Part shown: positions 24,539 to 32,686 of the stretch, one piece after another
How the letters are laid out: every line of letters begins with the position of its first letter
How positions within the stretch are numbered: the first letter of the stretch is position 1
Source of the DNA: Verrucomicrobiota bacterium
Lineage (GTDB): Bacteria; Verrucomicrobiota; Verrucomicrobiia; Methylacidiphilales; UBA1321
Direction: 5' to 3'
Assembly (NCBI GenBank): GCA_013285645.1
Contig: JABDHJ010000012.1
Coordinates: forward strand, 17,637-81,636
DNA length: 64,000 nucleotides
The notes under the pieces: generated by a model
Told to the model about the DNA's origin: nothing
What the model saw: only the letters and a program-made list of their open reading frames with translations
Databases searched by the model: none
Made by a program: the position numbers and the translations under genes

Positions 24539-25766
24539 AGGGTCCGTTCTGAGGTGACTGTTGGGCTTGGCGATAAGTCCAAATCCAGCGGGGTTGAAAA
24601 CTGTTGGCGGCAAAAATGGTGAAGATCACCACGCCGCAAAAGGCGATGGCACCGGCCTTGGGCTCGATCGTCGCGACCACTCCCATTTGACCGAGCGCGA
24701 CCAGCACCGCGAGCACAAAAACGTCGACCATCGACCAACGACCGATGCTCTTGACGATCAGGAAGACTCGCGTCTGCTCCTTTTGAAAACGATTCCATTT
24801 ATAGGAAAAAAGGAGGAAGAACAGGGCGGAGATTTTCGCGATCGGCACGATGATGCTCGCGAAAAAAACAATAATGGCCGGGACAATATCGTTATCGTGC
24901 CAGAGATAAATGATCCCGCCCATGATGGTGTAATCCTGGGCGTCCCCAAGCAGGCTCATGTTCATCACCGGAAGAAGATTCGCTGGGATGTAGAGGGCGA
25001 CGGTCGTCAGCAAATAAGCCCACATCCGCCGGTCATCGATGACAAAAGGATGCAGCGGTGTTTCGCAAACCGCGCACGTTTCCTGTGAGGTTTTTTCTGG
25101 AACAGTTCCGCAATGATGACAGGCAATCGCGTCCAAGTCGGTAGATGGGTCTGACTTTGGATTCATTCCCGAACGCAGTTGCGTCCAAATTGCTACCGGA
25201 TTCAAACTTCCCAAGCAAACCCCCGATATCAGCACAAAAAGAAGCATTAACCACAGCGCCGGCTTGGGTTCGATGGCGCCCAGTCCCAGCAACTTGATCG
25301 CACCGACAGCCAGCGCGAGCAAATAGACGTCGATCATTCCCCACTCTTGAAACTCAAACAGCAGTCGCCACATGCGCCTCGTCAGACGCGGAAACCACCC
25401 AAGAAGTAGAAACGCGCACGCCGAGCTGATCATGATATGCAGGGCAAACGGCGCAATGACGGAAGTAAACAAAACCATCGCCCCCACGATGGGACTTCCC
25501 TGTTGCGTCAGCAAAATCGCCCCCGTGATAATCTGGGTTTGCGTCCATTGCCCCTGGCAACTGAATCGAAGGATCGGGTAGATGTTGGCCGGCACCAGGA
25601 GAATGAGGCAGGAAATCGAAAGCAGCAGCGTCCGCAGAACCTGACCCCGATTCGAGGCTTCCAATAACTGGCCGCATTTCTCGCAGTAACTGCGCATCCC
25701 GTGGTCGCAACCGTGGGATTGGTAGCGCTCCCCGCAGGTTGTGCATTCGAGTTGAATGGTGCGCAT
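24510..25766 (-). CDS. pqiA: PqiA-like inner-membrane protein
   Basis: 418 residues with two PqiA domains, each a zinc ribbon followed by four membrane helices. First ribbon: C8, C11, C28, C31 (CTTCGERYQ...YCEKCGQ). Second ribbon near residue 210: CHHCGTVPEKTSQETCAVC. Helical blocks such as PANIYPILRFSCQGQ and PANLLPVMNMSLLG are the hallmark 'PANL.P' segments. PqiA works with PqiB in lipid transport and membrane stress defence. It starts 3 nt after the stop of the formylglycine-generating-enzyme gene and overlaps pqiB. Confidence 0.93.
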   Translation of the reverse strand: MRTIQLECTTCGERYQSHGCDHGMRSYCEKCGQLLEASNRGQVLRTLLLSISCLILLVPANIYPILRFSCQGQWTQTQIITGAILLTQQGSPIVGAMVLFTSVIAPFALHIMISSACAFLLLGWFPRLTRRMWRLLFEFQEWGMIDVYLLALAVGAIKLLGLGAIEPKPALWLMLLFVLISGVCLGSLNPVAIWTQLRSGMNPKSDPSTDLDAIACHHCGTVPEKTSQETCAVCETPLHPFVIDDRRMWAYLLTTVALYIPANLLPVMNMSLLGDAQDYTIMGGIIYLWHDNDIVPAIIVFFASIIVPIAKISALFFLLFSYKWNRFQKEQTRVFLIVKSIGRWSMVDVFVLAVLVALGQMGVVATIEPKAGAIAFCGVVIFTIFAANSFQPRWIWTYRQAQQSPQNGPYAHATHAIN

Positions 25767-25769
25767 AGC

Positions 25770-26852
25770 TTAGAGCTGTTTAGCGGTTACACAGCGAAAA
25801 CCAACATGATTGTTGCCAGTATCGATGTCCCCCTTGCCGCGCGTCCCCATCATATATCGGGTACAATACTGGTCCGTACAGAGGAAAGAACCGCCCCGTT
25901 GCACCTTCTGGGGCGTCGTATCGTTGGGATCATAACTGGACTCGGGGCCTTGCGGATTACGAGCAACCTGGATGCCCTCAAGTTTGAGCCGCGCGTAGTA
26001 GTCGGGCCGATACCAATCGCTGCACCACTGCCAGGCATTCCCCGCCATGTCGTAAAGCCCGTACCCATTCGGCGGAAACTGCGCGACCGGCGCGAGCCCC
26101 GCATAGCCGTCTTCGCCCGTGTCTTTCACCGGAAACTGCCCTTCGTAGATGTTCGCCATCCATTTGCCGTTGGGCCTGAATTCGTCACCCCAGAAATACG
26201 TCTTGCCGGTCAGGCCGCCACGCGCGGCAAATTCCCATTCCGCCTCGGTCGGCAACCGCTTGCCCGCCCATTTCGCATAAGCCTCCGCATCCTTGTAGGA
26301 AACCTGCACCACCGGATAGTTTTCTTTGCCCTTCAAATCACTGTTCGACCCGGTGGGATGACGCCAGTTCGCGCCCGCCACATAGCTCCACCACTGCGTA
26401 AAATCATCCAACGGCACTGCCTGCTTCGGCGGCGTAAAGACCACGGAACCCGCCACCAGATTCTCCGGCGGCGCAGTTGGAAATTGCTCTTTCGTTGGCG
26501 TGATTTCCGCCACGGTCACATAACCAGTCGCCTTGACGAACTTGGTGAACTCCTCATTCGTCACGTCCGTCTTGTCCATCCAGAACCCATCCACATAAAC
26601 CCGGTGGATCGGTTGCGTGTCGTTCACCGCATTCATCGTCGCCATCGTGCAAACACCCGCGGACGGCATCTTGCAGCCCATCGAGAACTCGCCGCCCGGT
26701 ATCCATAGCATTCCTTTTGGGGCGGAACCGGGCGACTTGCCCGGATTCACCACCGTCGGCAAAAAGGGCGACGCCTCCGGCCCCGCCGCGTGAAGCAGCG
26801 CCACCATCGGATTCGCCACAAAGGCGAAAAGGATGAGATGCCGAAGGTTCAT
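25770..26852 (-). CDS. Formylglycine-generating enzyme (SUMF1 family), exported
   Basis: 360 residues with a signal peptide (about 1-22). The FGE-sulfatase fold is marked by MLWIPGGEFSMGC, DVTNEEFTKFVKATGYVT, RLPTEAEWEFAARGG, NAWQWCSDWY and GFRCV. RGGSFLCTDQYCTRY contains Cys325 and Cys330, matching the copper-binding pair of true FGEs, which oxidise a sulfatase active-site Cys or Ser neighbour to formylglycine. Many family members lack these cysteines, so this one is likely catalytic. No sulfatase lies in the window. It sits in an operon with a secreted protein (9 nt upstream) and pqiA (3 nt downstream). Confidence 0.9.
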   Translation of the reverse strand: MNLRHLILFAFVANPMVALLHAAGPEASPFLPTVVNPGKSPGSAPKGMLWIPGGEFSMGCKMPSAGVCTMATMNAVNDTQPIHRVYVDGFWMDKTDVTNEEFTKFVKATGYVTVAEITPTKEQFPTAPPENLVAGSVVFTPPKQAVPLDDFTQWWSYVAGANWRHPTGSNSDLKGKENYPVVQVSYKDAEAYAKWAGKRLPTEAEWEFAARGGLTGKTYFWGDEFRPNGKWMANIYEGQFPVKDTGEDGYAGLAPVAQFPPNGYGLYDMAGNAWQWCSDWYRPDYYARLKLEGIQVARNPQGPESSYDPNDTTPQKVQRGGSFLCTDQYCTRYMMGTRGKGDIDTGNNHVGFRCVTAKQL

Positions 26853-26861
26853 GCGGCGTGC

Positions 26862-27548
26862 CTAGTTTTTCCGCTGGTAACCGCCGTTGTGCACCACCAC
26901 CGTGATTCCCTTGCTCTCCGCGTTAAGCGTGATGTCGGCAGGATACGACGTTCCGTTGTCCAACTGCCCCATGACGGCGCTCATCTTCACCACGTCGCTG
27001 GGATCGTTCACATAAGTTTTCACGTTCAGGCCCACCGGACGGTTGTCCATCAGGTTCACTTCCACGCTGTAGGTATCGCCCGCTTTTAGATAGCTCTGAA
27101 AAACGATACGGATGCGTCCGCCACCCACTTTTTGCATCGACACATTCCCGGCATCCTTCGCCGCTTGGATCAAAGACGGATTCGGCGGCACATAGCTCTT
27201 CACCAAGCTCACCGCGCTCTTCATGTAATCCATCATTTCTTGCTTCTTTTCTTCCTTGATCCGTCGGAAAAGCAGACCACCCTGCTGTTGCGGAGCCGTC
27301 GTATCGCTGATCACCACTTTCTGCAGCGAGCCATCATCGCCATAATAGCACCGCTCCTGCTTGGTCGACTTCACGTCGCCGTTCATGCTAACCGTGGTCG
27401 TCTGGATCCATTGGTACTGCTTTAAAATGATCTTGTTCGTGGCCACACTGGCCTTGAGCGCGGCGATCCGTTCCTTGGCCGAATCCTGGGCCTGCGCAAG
27501 GCCGGAAAACAACAGCGTGGTAAAAGCAATGAATGTAATAAGTTTCAT
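26862..27548 (-). CDS. Exported protein of unknown function
   Basis: 228 residues from the ATG at 27548; a GTG three codons upstream is an alternative. Signal peptide KLITFIAFTTLLFSGLAQAQ. The mature part is soluble, starting with a helix (KERIAALKASVATNKIILKQYQWIQTTTVSMNGDVK) and then beta-rich. The outline 'L..Y.W...t.v...G..k......v.y..dG' resembles small periplasmic proteins of unknown role. First gene of the operon leading to the FGE and PqiAB genes. Confidence 0.7.
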   Translation of the reverse strand: MKLITFIAFTTLLFSGLAQAQDSAKERIAALKASVATNKIILKQYQWIQTTTVSMNGDVKSTKQERCYYGDDGSLQKVVISDTTAPQQQGGLLFRRIKEEKKQEMMDYMKSAVSLVKSYVPPNPSLIQAAKDAGNVSMQKVGGGRIRIVFQSYLKAGDTYSVEVNLMDNRPVGLNVKTYVNDPSDVVKMSAVMGQLDNGTSYPADITLNAESKGITVVVHNGGYQRKN

Positions 27549-27557
27549 GGGGTTCAC

Positions 27558-28148
27558 AGTCTGCTTCTTTTTCGGGTCGAATGCCCAGCTTGATCGCCGC
27601 GAATAAGTGAATTTCTTGTGTCAGATCGATGGCTCATTGGAGACCACTGCGAAACTCTCACATTTATCATTAGTCATCCTTGTCGAAGGATCCGTTCGGA
27701 AGCTGGTCAAAGCTGGAGGCGGTCCTGAATGGCACTAAGATAAGGCGGGTTTTAGGATGAGTTTGATGAAAAATCCCTCGTTCCCAAGTTGCACTTGGGA
27801 ACGCCCTTGTCGGCGCAACTTCGTTGCTTCGGTCGCTTTCTTTTTTCATCGGATTACCTCCGATGCCAGCAAGCTTAATCGAGCGCTTCATAAGTCGTTG
27901 AAATGATAGAAAGCGCCGACTCGAATGTAATCGATGCTGCGCAAACGACGCTTAACTTAGTGCCATTCAGGACTGCCCCCTTAATGTACCTGTCCCCGTT
28001 TGCTCCCGCACACTTTCACACTGCCCCCTTCACATGTCTTCTCATGCGGAAAAGGCTTGTACGCCGGAGGGAGGACTACAACACTTGCACGCTACTTCCC
28101 GTTCGGAACTAGCACCCACATTGGCTCACTCTTCGGGATCACATCATC
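27558..28148. other. Repeat-rich intergenic region
   Basis: About 590 nt without a supported gene, dense in dispersed repeats. 27644-27692 is a copy of the TCATCC...GTCGAAGGATC family shared with 44997-45040 in reverse. 27779-27803 is a hairpin with an 11-bp stem (CGTTCCCAAGT / ACTTGGGAACG). An 18-bp perfect inverted pair lies at 27722-27739 and 27956-27973. It looks like a target for small transposable elements. Confidence 0.6.
27722..27973. repeat. 252-bp segment bounded by 18-bp perfect inverted repeats
   Basis: GTCCTGAATGGCACTAAG at 27722-27739 is repeated in reverse complement at 27956-27973. The interior holds no open frame of useful length but includes the GTTCCCAA hairpin. The structure is that of a MITE or an internally deleted insertion sequence. 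No target duplication was identified. Confidence 0.55.
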
Positions 28149-29429
28149 TTGCCTACCCTTTCACAACATAAGCAGGAAAGTATAGCCAACCTAAAACAAG
28201 GCCCGGAACATATTCTCTTTCTGGATCACTTGAGAGGAGTGGCGATCATTTTTGTTCTGTTGATCCACTCCTTTAGTTGGACCTTCTGGCCCATTTATAA
28301 TGAAGACCAGCTTCGCTGGAGTGGTTGGGTAAGAGATTTGCATGCTCCTCTGTCATTTCTCGCGCTTTGGCCGGCAAGCCTGGGATGGAGCGGTGTCAGC
28401 ATCTTTTTTGTCGTAAGCGGTTTTTGCATCCACTTGAGCCACGCGCGCTCCTCCCAAAAAGGCTTTGGCACTTTTTTTACCCGACGTTTTTTCCGCATCT
28501 ATCCTCCCTATCTGCTAGCCTTCCTCTTTTTTGCCTTTGTCTTTCCCCAGAGTCGGCTTGGACTGGGGCTCGGTTTCGCGACTCACCATTGGAATGGCAA
28601 CCTGACGGCATTTAAAGAAACCGTGGCCCAGGTGCTAACCCATGTCTTTTTAGTGCAAAATTTCAGTCGTCACTATTGTTACGCTGTAAGCGATGCTTTC
28701 TGGAGCATAGCGGTCGAAGTCCAGCTTTATGCGCTATATCCGCTGCTCTATTGGCTCGCCATGCGCGTCGGTTGGCTCCGTGTTTTATACCTTACGGGCA
28801 TGTTCGAGCTCGGCCTGAGAGGCCTGGAAAGTATCCTGTCTCTCCTGCCTCATCCCGCTGCGTTACCGGAATGGATTTCAGGATCGCCCTTGTTCTACTG
28901 GTACAGTTGGTCGGTCGGAGCAACGCTGGCAGATGCCTATCTTAAAGGCACCCCTCTTCCTTTCAGGAATTTTTCCCTGCGCTTTTGGCCGCTGGTATTC
29001 CTGCTTTCCTATTCCCTAAAACCGCTTGCACCCTTTTGCTTTACGCTTGCGGCGGTCTCGACAGTTTATCTCATCGCCGATCTCCTAAGTCGCCCAAATC
29101 TCAATTTGAACATGAGCGGCATTCGTGGACTGATTCTTAACGGCCTGCGTTGGACGGGAATCATCAGCTACAGCACTTATTTGATTCACGAGCCCATATT
29201 GTCGTACTGGCATGATCACCTGCCCGGTCTCTTCGCAAGACTGTTTCACTGGCACACCGTCCCCCTAACCGTCACTTTCATAAGCTGTATCTCGTTTTGC
29301 ACCGTAATCATCGTCCTTTCTTATCCTTTTTATCGGCACATCGAATTACCGAGCATTGCATGGGGTAAAAGAATCTTACAAAAAGCAAAAAACTCTCCCA
29401 GGAGTGAAGGGGGCAGTCCTCACTATTGA
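28149..29429 (+). CDS. Acyltransferase 3 family protein (OafA/YrhL-like)
   Basis: 426 residues, about ten membrane segments. The opening LDHLRGVAIIFVLLIHSF with its Arg and His is the family's catalytic start. GWSGVSIFFVVSGFCIHLSHAR, RRFFRIYPPYLLAF and FWSIAVEVQLYALYPLLY are also diagnostic. These inner-membrane enzymes add acyl groups, commonly O-acetyl, to sugars of surface polymers. The only available start is TTG at 28149, with a poor ribosome site, so the N-terminus is uncertain. Base composition is AT-richer than the neighbours, and a 14-bp inverted pair (27969-27982 and 29408-29421) flanks the gene, the right copy inside its 3' end; both hint at transfer. Confidence 0.85.
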   Translation: MPTLSQHKQESIANLKQGPEHILFLDHLRGVAIIFVLLIHSFSWTFWPIYNEDQLRWSGWVRDLHAPLSFLALWPASLGWSGVSIFFVVSGFCIHLSHARSSQKGFGTFFTRRFFRIYPPYLLAFLFFAFVFPQSRLGLGLGFATHHWNGNLTAFKETVAQVLTHVFLVQNFSRHYCYAVSDAFWSIAVEVQLYALYPLLYWLAMRVGWLRVLYLTGMFELGLRGLESILSLLPHPAALPEWISGSPLFYWYSWSVGATLADAYLKGTPLPFRNFSLRFWPLVFLLSYSLKPLAPFCFTLAAVSTVYLIADLLSRPNLNLNMSGIRGLILNGLRWTGIISYSTYLIHEPILSYWHDHLPGLFARLFHWHTVPLTVTFISCISFCTVIIVLSYPFYRHIELPSIAWGKRILQKAKNSPRSEGGSPHY

Positions 29430-29931
29430 CACGAATTGGGTTCATTTTACAGCGTGGCTTTTGATATCTGGTGCTGCAAGCGATTAGAGACGAGTGTCCA
29501 GACGCCTGTTTTTCACCGTGGCAGCAACAGGAAAGGCTTCAAGGCCGATCTTCTCACCAGCAGTCACAAACCGTCGCAATAGACCGAAAGAGACACTTGA
29601 AAGAGTGTTTCGGCCTTGTATTGCCCTTTAGGGCAATTGCTTTACCAGACCTAACATGTCTATAACTCACTCGCGTATGTGCCTCCAACTTTTCAAGTCG
29701 ATGCCACGAGCCACCCTGTTTTTCACCCGGCTCAGTCTGGCCGCTCGCGCGCTGGGTACGGGAGTTGCCTTTGTTCAGACCGCCGCCACCACAACGTCGT
29801 CATGAAAGGCCTCCAGATCATCTTCGGCGGGAATTTCTAAGAATCGTTCTCTTCACTGGTACAAATCCGGCCTCCGCCCCAACACCCCATCAGAGGAGAA
29901 ACGCTCTCTCCACTGGTAGATATCCGCTTTT
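29430..29931. other. Non-coding gap before the SYLF gene
   Basis: About 500 nt without a supported gene. Two imperfect direct repeats of 25 bp (21 matches) lie at 29845-29869 and 29902-29926, the second ending 5 nt before the SYLF start codon. Nothing else recognised. Confidence 0.45.
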
Positions 29932-30489
29932 ATGAAAATCAATAAACTCGCCTCCACCCTCCTCCTCGCACTGGCCCTGATAGGGTCGCTCTCGACCGGC
30001 CTCCACGCCGCCACCGCCTACCAGTTGGACGTGGACTCGCGCCAAGCCCTGCACAAGCTCTACGCCATGAATCCCAAGGCGGTCGAGATCGCCAACGAGG
30101 CCACCGCAGCCCTCGTCTTCCCCACCATCGTCAAAGCCGGTTTCATCTTCGGCGCCCAAGGCGGAGAAGGCGCCCTGATCAGAAGCGGCGGCACGACCGG
30201 CTATTACCACAGCTCCGCCGTTTCCTACGGCTTACAGGCCGGCGTCCAGAAATACAGCTACGTCCTGTTCTTCATGAACCACAATGCTCTCTCCTATCTC
30301 AAGAAGAGCAACGGCTGGGAAATCGGCGTCGGCCCAAGCATCGTCATCGTCGATGCGGGAGCCGCCACGACCAAGTCCACCACGACGATGCAGGGAGATA
30401 TCTATGCCTTCATTTTCCGCCAGGAAGGCCTCATGGCCGGGCTCGGAATCCAAGGCTCAAAGATCACCCGCTTCTACCCGAGTGAGTGA
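29932..30489 (+). CDS. SYLF (YSC84)-domain lipid-binding protein, exported
   Basis: 185 residues with a signal peptide cleaved near LHAA. The SYLF domain fills the rest: KAVEIANEATAALVFPTIVKAGFIFGAQGGEGAL, then YYHSSAVSYGLQAGVQKYSYVLFFMN and SIVIVDAGAATTKSTTTMQGDIYAFIFRQEGLMAGLGIQGSKITRF. SYLF domains bind phosphoinositides or other lipids in eukaryotes; the bacterial exported forms are of unknown role. It ends 3 nt from the stop of the convergent AraC gene. Confidence 0.9.
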   Translation: MKINKLASTLLLALALIGSLSTGLHAATAYQLDVDSRQALHKLYAMNPKAVEIANEATAALVFPTIVKAGFIFGAQGGEGALIRSGGTTGYYHSSAVSYGLQAGVQKYSYVLFFMNHNALSYLKKSNGWEIGVGPSIVIVDAGAATTKSTTTMQGDIYAFIFRQEGLMAGLGIQGSKITRFYPSE

Positions 30490-30492
30490 TGC

Positions 30493-31311
30493 TCAGCCCG
30501 CGTTCGCGCGGAATTGGCTGGGACTTTTTCCGCTGTAATGGCGGAAGCGGTTCGAGAAATAAAACGGATCGGCATAGCCGACCTCTGCGGCGATTTCCGT
30601 CACGGTAAAATCGGTCATGCGCAGCAGACGCGAGGCGATCTGCATTCGGTGCCGCTCGAGAAATCGCTGCGGCGACAATCCCGTTTGCGCCGTAAAAAGA
30701 TGGGCCAGGCGGGAAACGGAAAGCCCGCTGTGCCGCGCCAGTTTTTCCATCTGGAACGGCTCGCGATATTGAGCCGCGAGATAATCAATCGCGCGGCGAA
30801 CCCGGCCATCCATCGTCACCCATTTATCCTGATAAGCCGCGAGCCGCGCCCAGAGCAGCGCTTCCTCCAGGGCGGGCATGGCAAGGTCACGCGCAATGGG
30901 AATGGGCCGCTTCGAAAGACTGATCATGCGGCGCATCGCGGCGCGAAACTCGGACTGAATTTCGCCTTCCGCCAGCCTCAATAATTTGAGTCCCTGTTCG
31001 GTTGCAGGCCAACTCAACCACGCCTGCCAATGCGGTTTCGGAAGAAAATGCGCCCAGAGCAAACGCCATTCTCCAGCATCCTGACTGGTGCTGTAATCGT
31101 GAGGTTCATGCGGCGCATATAGTACGATGTCCCCGGCCCTCGTAACGACCGAACCTTGGGCTGAAACGAATCGACCGGCACCCACCTCGGTATAAATAAG
31201 GAGCCAATCGTCGGTGCCCTTCGGCCTCCAGGTGGAATAGGAGGCATCCCGATGAAACTCATCACAATAAAGTTCCCCCAGCGGTGACCAGGGAGTGGCT
31301 ATACGGGCCAT
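30493..31311 (-). CDS. AraC-family regulator, first copy
   Basis: 272 residues. N-terminal cupin-like sensor: TDDWLLIYTEVGAGRFVSAQGSVVTRAGDIVLYAPHEPHDY. C-terminal double helix-turn-helix from about 170: MEKLARHSGLSVSRLAHLFTAQTGLSPQRFLERHRMQIASRLL and VTEIAAEVGYADPFYFSNRFRHYSGKSPSQFR, the standard AraC pattern. Divergent from a PhyH-type dioxygenase gene with 73 nt between; likely controls it. The second AraC (53168) shares block after block, including LLWAHFLPKPHWQAWLSWP versus LLYAHFIPRAEWLPWLNWP, so they are paralogues. Ligand unknown. Confidence 0.92.
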   Translation of the reverse strand: MARIATPWSPLGELYCDEFHRDASYSTWRPKGTDDWLLIYTEVGAGRFVSAQGSVVTRAGDIVLYAPHEPHDYSTSQDAGEWRLLWAHFLPKPHWQAWLSWPATEQGLKLLRLAEGEIQSEFRAAMRRMISLSKRPIPIARDLAMPALEEALLWARLAAYQDKWVTMDGRVRRAIDYLAAQYREPFQMEKLARHSGLSVSRLAHLFTAQTGLSPQRFLERHRMQIASRLLRMTDFTVTEIAAEVGYADPFYFSNRFRHYSGKSPSQFRANAG

Positions 31312-31322
31312 GATAGCAGGAT

Positions 31323-31356
31323 ATTATAGGTATAAGGCAGTCGCGTCTATTCTCAA
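31323..31356 (-). promoter_or_regulatory. Putative promoter of AraC regulator, first copy
   Basis: Reading leftward: TTGAGA (31356-31351), a 16-nt spacer, TATACC, then TATAAT (31328-31323), whose last base is 11 nt from the AraC ATG. The transcript would have almost no leader. The second AraC gene has the same CCTATAAT placement. Confidence 0.4.
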
Positions 31357-31384
31357 ATAGAGGGCCATGCGTTAAGTTGTTGCC

Positions 31385-32206
31385 ATGATCTCAAAGGCCC
31401 ATTCGCTGATTACCGACGAACAAAAACTTCAGTACCGGGAACGTGGCTACTGCATCGTGCCGGGACTTTTCTCCGAAGACGAAATCCAGGACATCGAAAA
31501 TTTCTTTGAGGATTTCAAATTGCGGGGCGAAAAGGTTTATGACGGGAACGCTTTTGATGAGGTTGATCCGACCAAGGGCCAGTTGCGCGCGATGCATCCG
31601 CATCGTTACGATTCACGAGCAGCCGGATGGATGCTCCATCCGAACGTGGGCGCAGTTCTGGAAGAATTGCTGGGCAAGCCGGCGCTTGGCGTGCAGACGA
31701 TGTATTATTTCAAGCCGCCGGGTGGAAAAGGCCAGGGAATGCATCAGGACAATATCTATCTGGCCACGAAGCCGGCAACCTGCATTGCTGCGTGGACGGC
31801 GATTGACACGGCGGACCTCGACAACGGCTGCCTCTGGGTCGTGCCCGGTTCGCATCGCGACAACATCATTTGCCCGGACCGGACCGCCAATAAAAAGGAC
31901 ACTTGGCTCAACTATGGTGACTCCCACATTTTCAAATTCCCGCGCGACCAAAAGCCGGAACCAGTGATCGTGAAGCGCGGCGAGACCATGTTTTTCGGCG
32001 GCAACCTCATTCACGGATCGGGTCCGAATCGGACAAAGGACCGGTTTCGCCGCACGTTTATCGGCCATTATATTGATGAGGCGTCAGAGGAGGTTTCCAA
32101 GTTTTATTTTCCGGTGCTGAATATGCAGGGCGAGGTGGTCAGCCATGTGGCGGCCACGACTGACGGCGGGCCTTGCGGGGCTGAGTTTCTGCCGAAGATA
32201 CATTGA
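31385..32206 (+). CDS. Phytanoyl-CoA dioxygenase (PhyH) family protein, first copy
   Basis: 273 residues, Fe(II)/2-oxoglutarate-dependent fold. The iron ligands are visible: His120 and Asp122 in MHQDN and His210 in IHGSGPN. RTKDRFRRTFIGHY supplies the 2-oxoglutarate-binding Arg. AAWTAIDTADLDNGCLWVVPGSH is the typical core. Members hydroxylate small molecules; bacterial ones act on varied and mostly unknown substrates. Paired with a divergent AraC gene. Strong similarity to the PhyH protein at 52281-53096 indicates duplication. Confidence 0.9.
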   Translation: MISKAHSLITDEQKLQYRERGYCIVPGLFSEDEIQDIENFFEDFKLRGEKVYDGNAFDEVDPTKGQLRAMHPHRYDSRAAGWMLHPNVGAVLEELLGKPALGVQTMYYFKPPGGKGQGMHQDNIYLATKPATCIAAWTAIDTADLDNGCLWVVPGSHRDNIICPDRTANKKDTWLNYGDSHIFKFPRDQKPEPVIVKRGETMFFGGNLIHGSGPNRTKDRFRRTFIGHYIDEASEEVSKFYFPVLNMQGEVVSHVAATTDGGPCGAEFLPKIH

Positions 32207-32686
32207 AATTAGCGCGAAGAACAAGGGGCCGTTCCCAAGCTCCTGCGGAGGACAGCAAACTTGGGAACGAGGAACCGGCCCGGACGGAGCCGGGTCCTCG
32301 AAGAAGACACTACCGTCTAGTATTCCGTACCATTGTAACATTCGTATTAAAATCAGTTCGTCATCCTGAGCTTGTCGAAGGATCAGCGTCCGGAAAATGA
32401 CCACGATTGGCGCGGGCTTCCTTTTGCCAATTCTACCTCTGAAATTCGCCTGCTTCCCGAGGTTTTCCGCGATCGGTTGAATTCACTTGAAGCTGATCTT
32501 TCGACAAGCTCAAGATGACGGAATTTTTTATGTGTTATTTCAAGGGTTACAGCGTACTAGGGCCTGTTAATACTATTGCTATTCGCTCTGTCCCTCCGGG
32601 ACGACACTATTTGCTTCTCTCGGAGTTCGACGAGCGCCCCTTAGTTAATGTTAACAGGCCCTAGTGTGCGACGGCTACCAGCGAAA
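32207..32686. other. Repeat-rich intergenic region
   Basis: About 480 nt without a supported gene. It contains a GTTCCCAAG...CTTGGGAAC hairpin (32230-32269), an inverted pair of the CATCCTGAGCTTGTCGAAGG repeat (32360-32385 forward, 32492-32521 reverse), and a 110-bp segment with 15-bp perfect terminal inverted repeats (32556-32665). Confidence 0.65.
32556..32665. repeat. 110-bp MITE-like element with 15-bp terminal inverted repeats
   Basis: ACTAGGGCCTGTTAA at 32556-32570 is exactly reversed at 32651-32665. The 80-bp interior has no gene. Its right end lies 21 nt past the polyprenyl synthase stop, so as RNA it could also form a long hairpin acting as a terminator. Confidence 0.6.

Noticed and set aside
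25701..26708. 335-codon open frame antisense to the FGE gene
   Set aside because: The FGE has all its hallmark motifs; the antisense frame has none.
27558..29931. CRISPR array
   Set aside because: The repeats here are few, inverted and irregularly spaced; there are no regular spacers and no cas genes.
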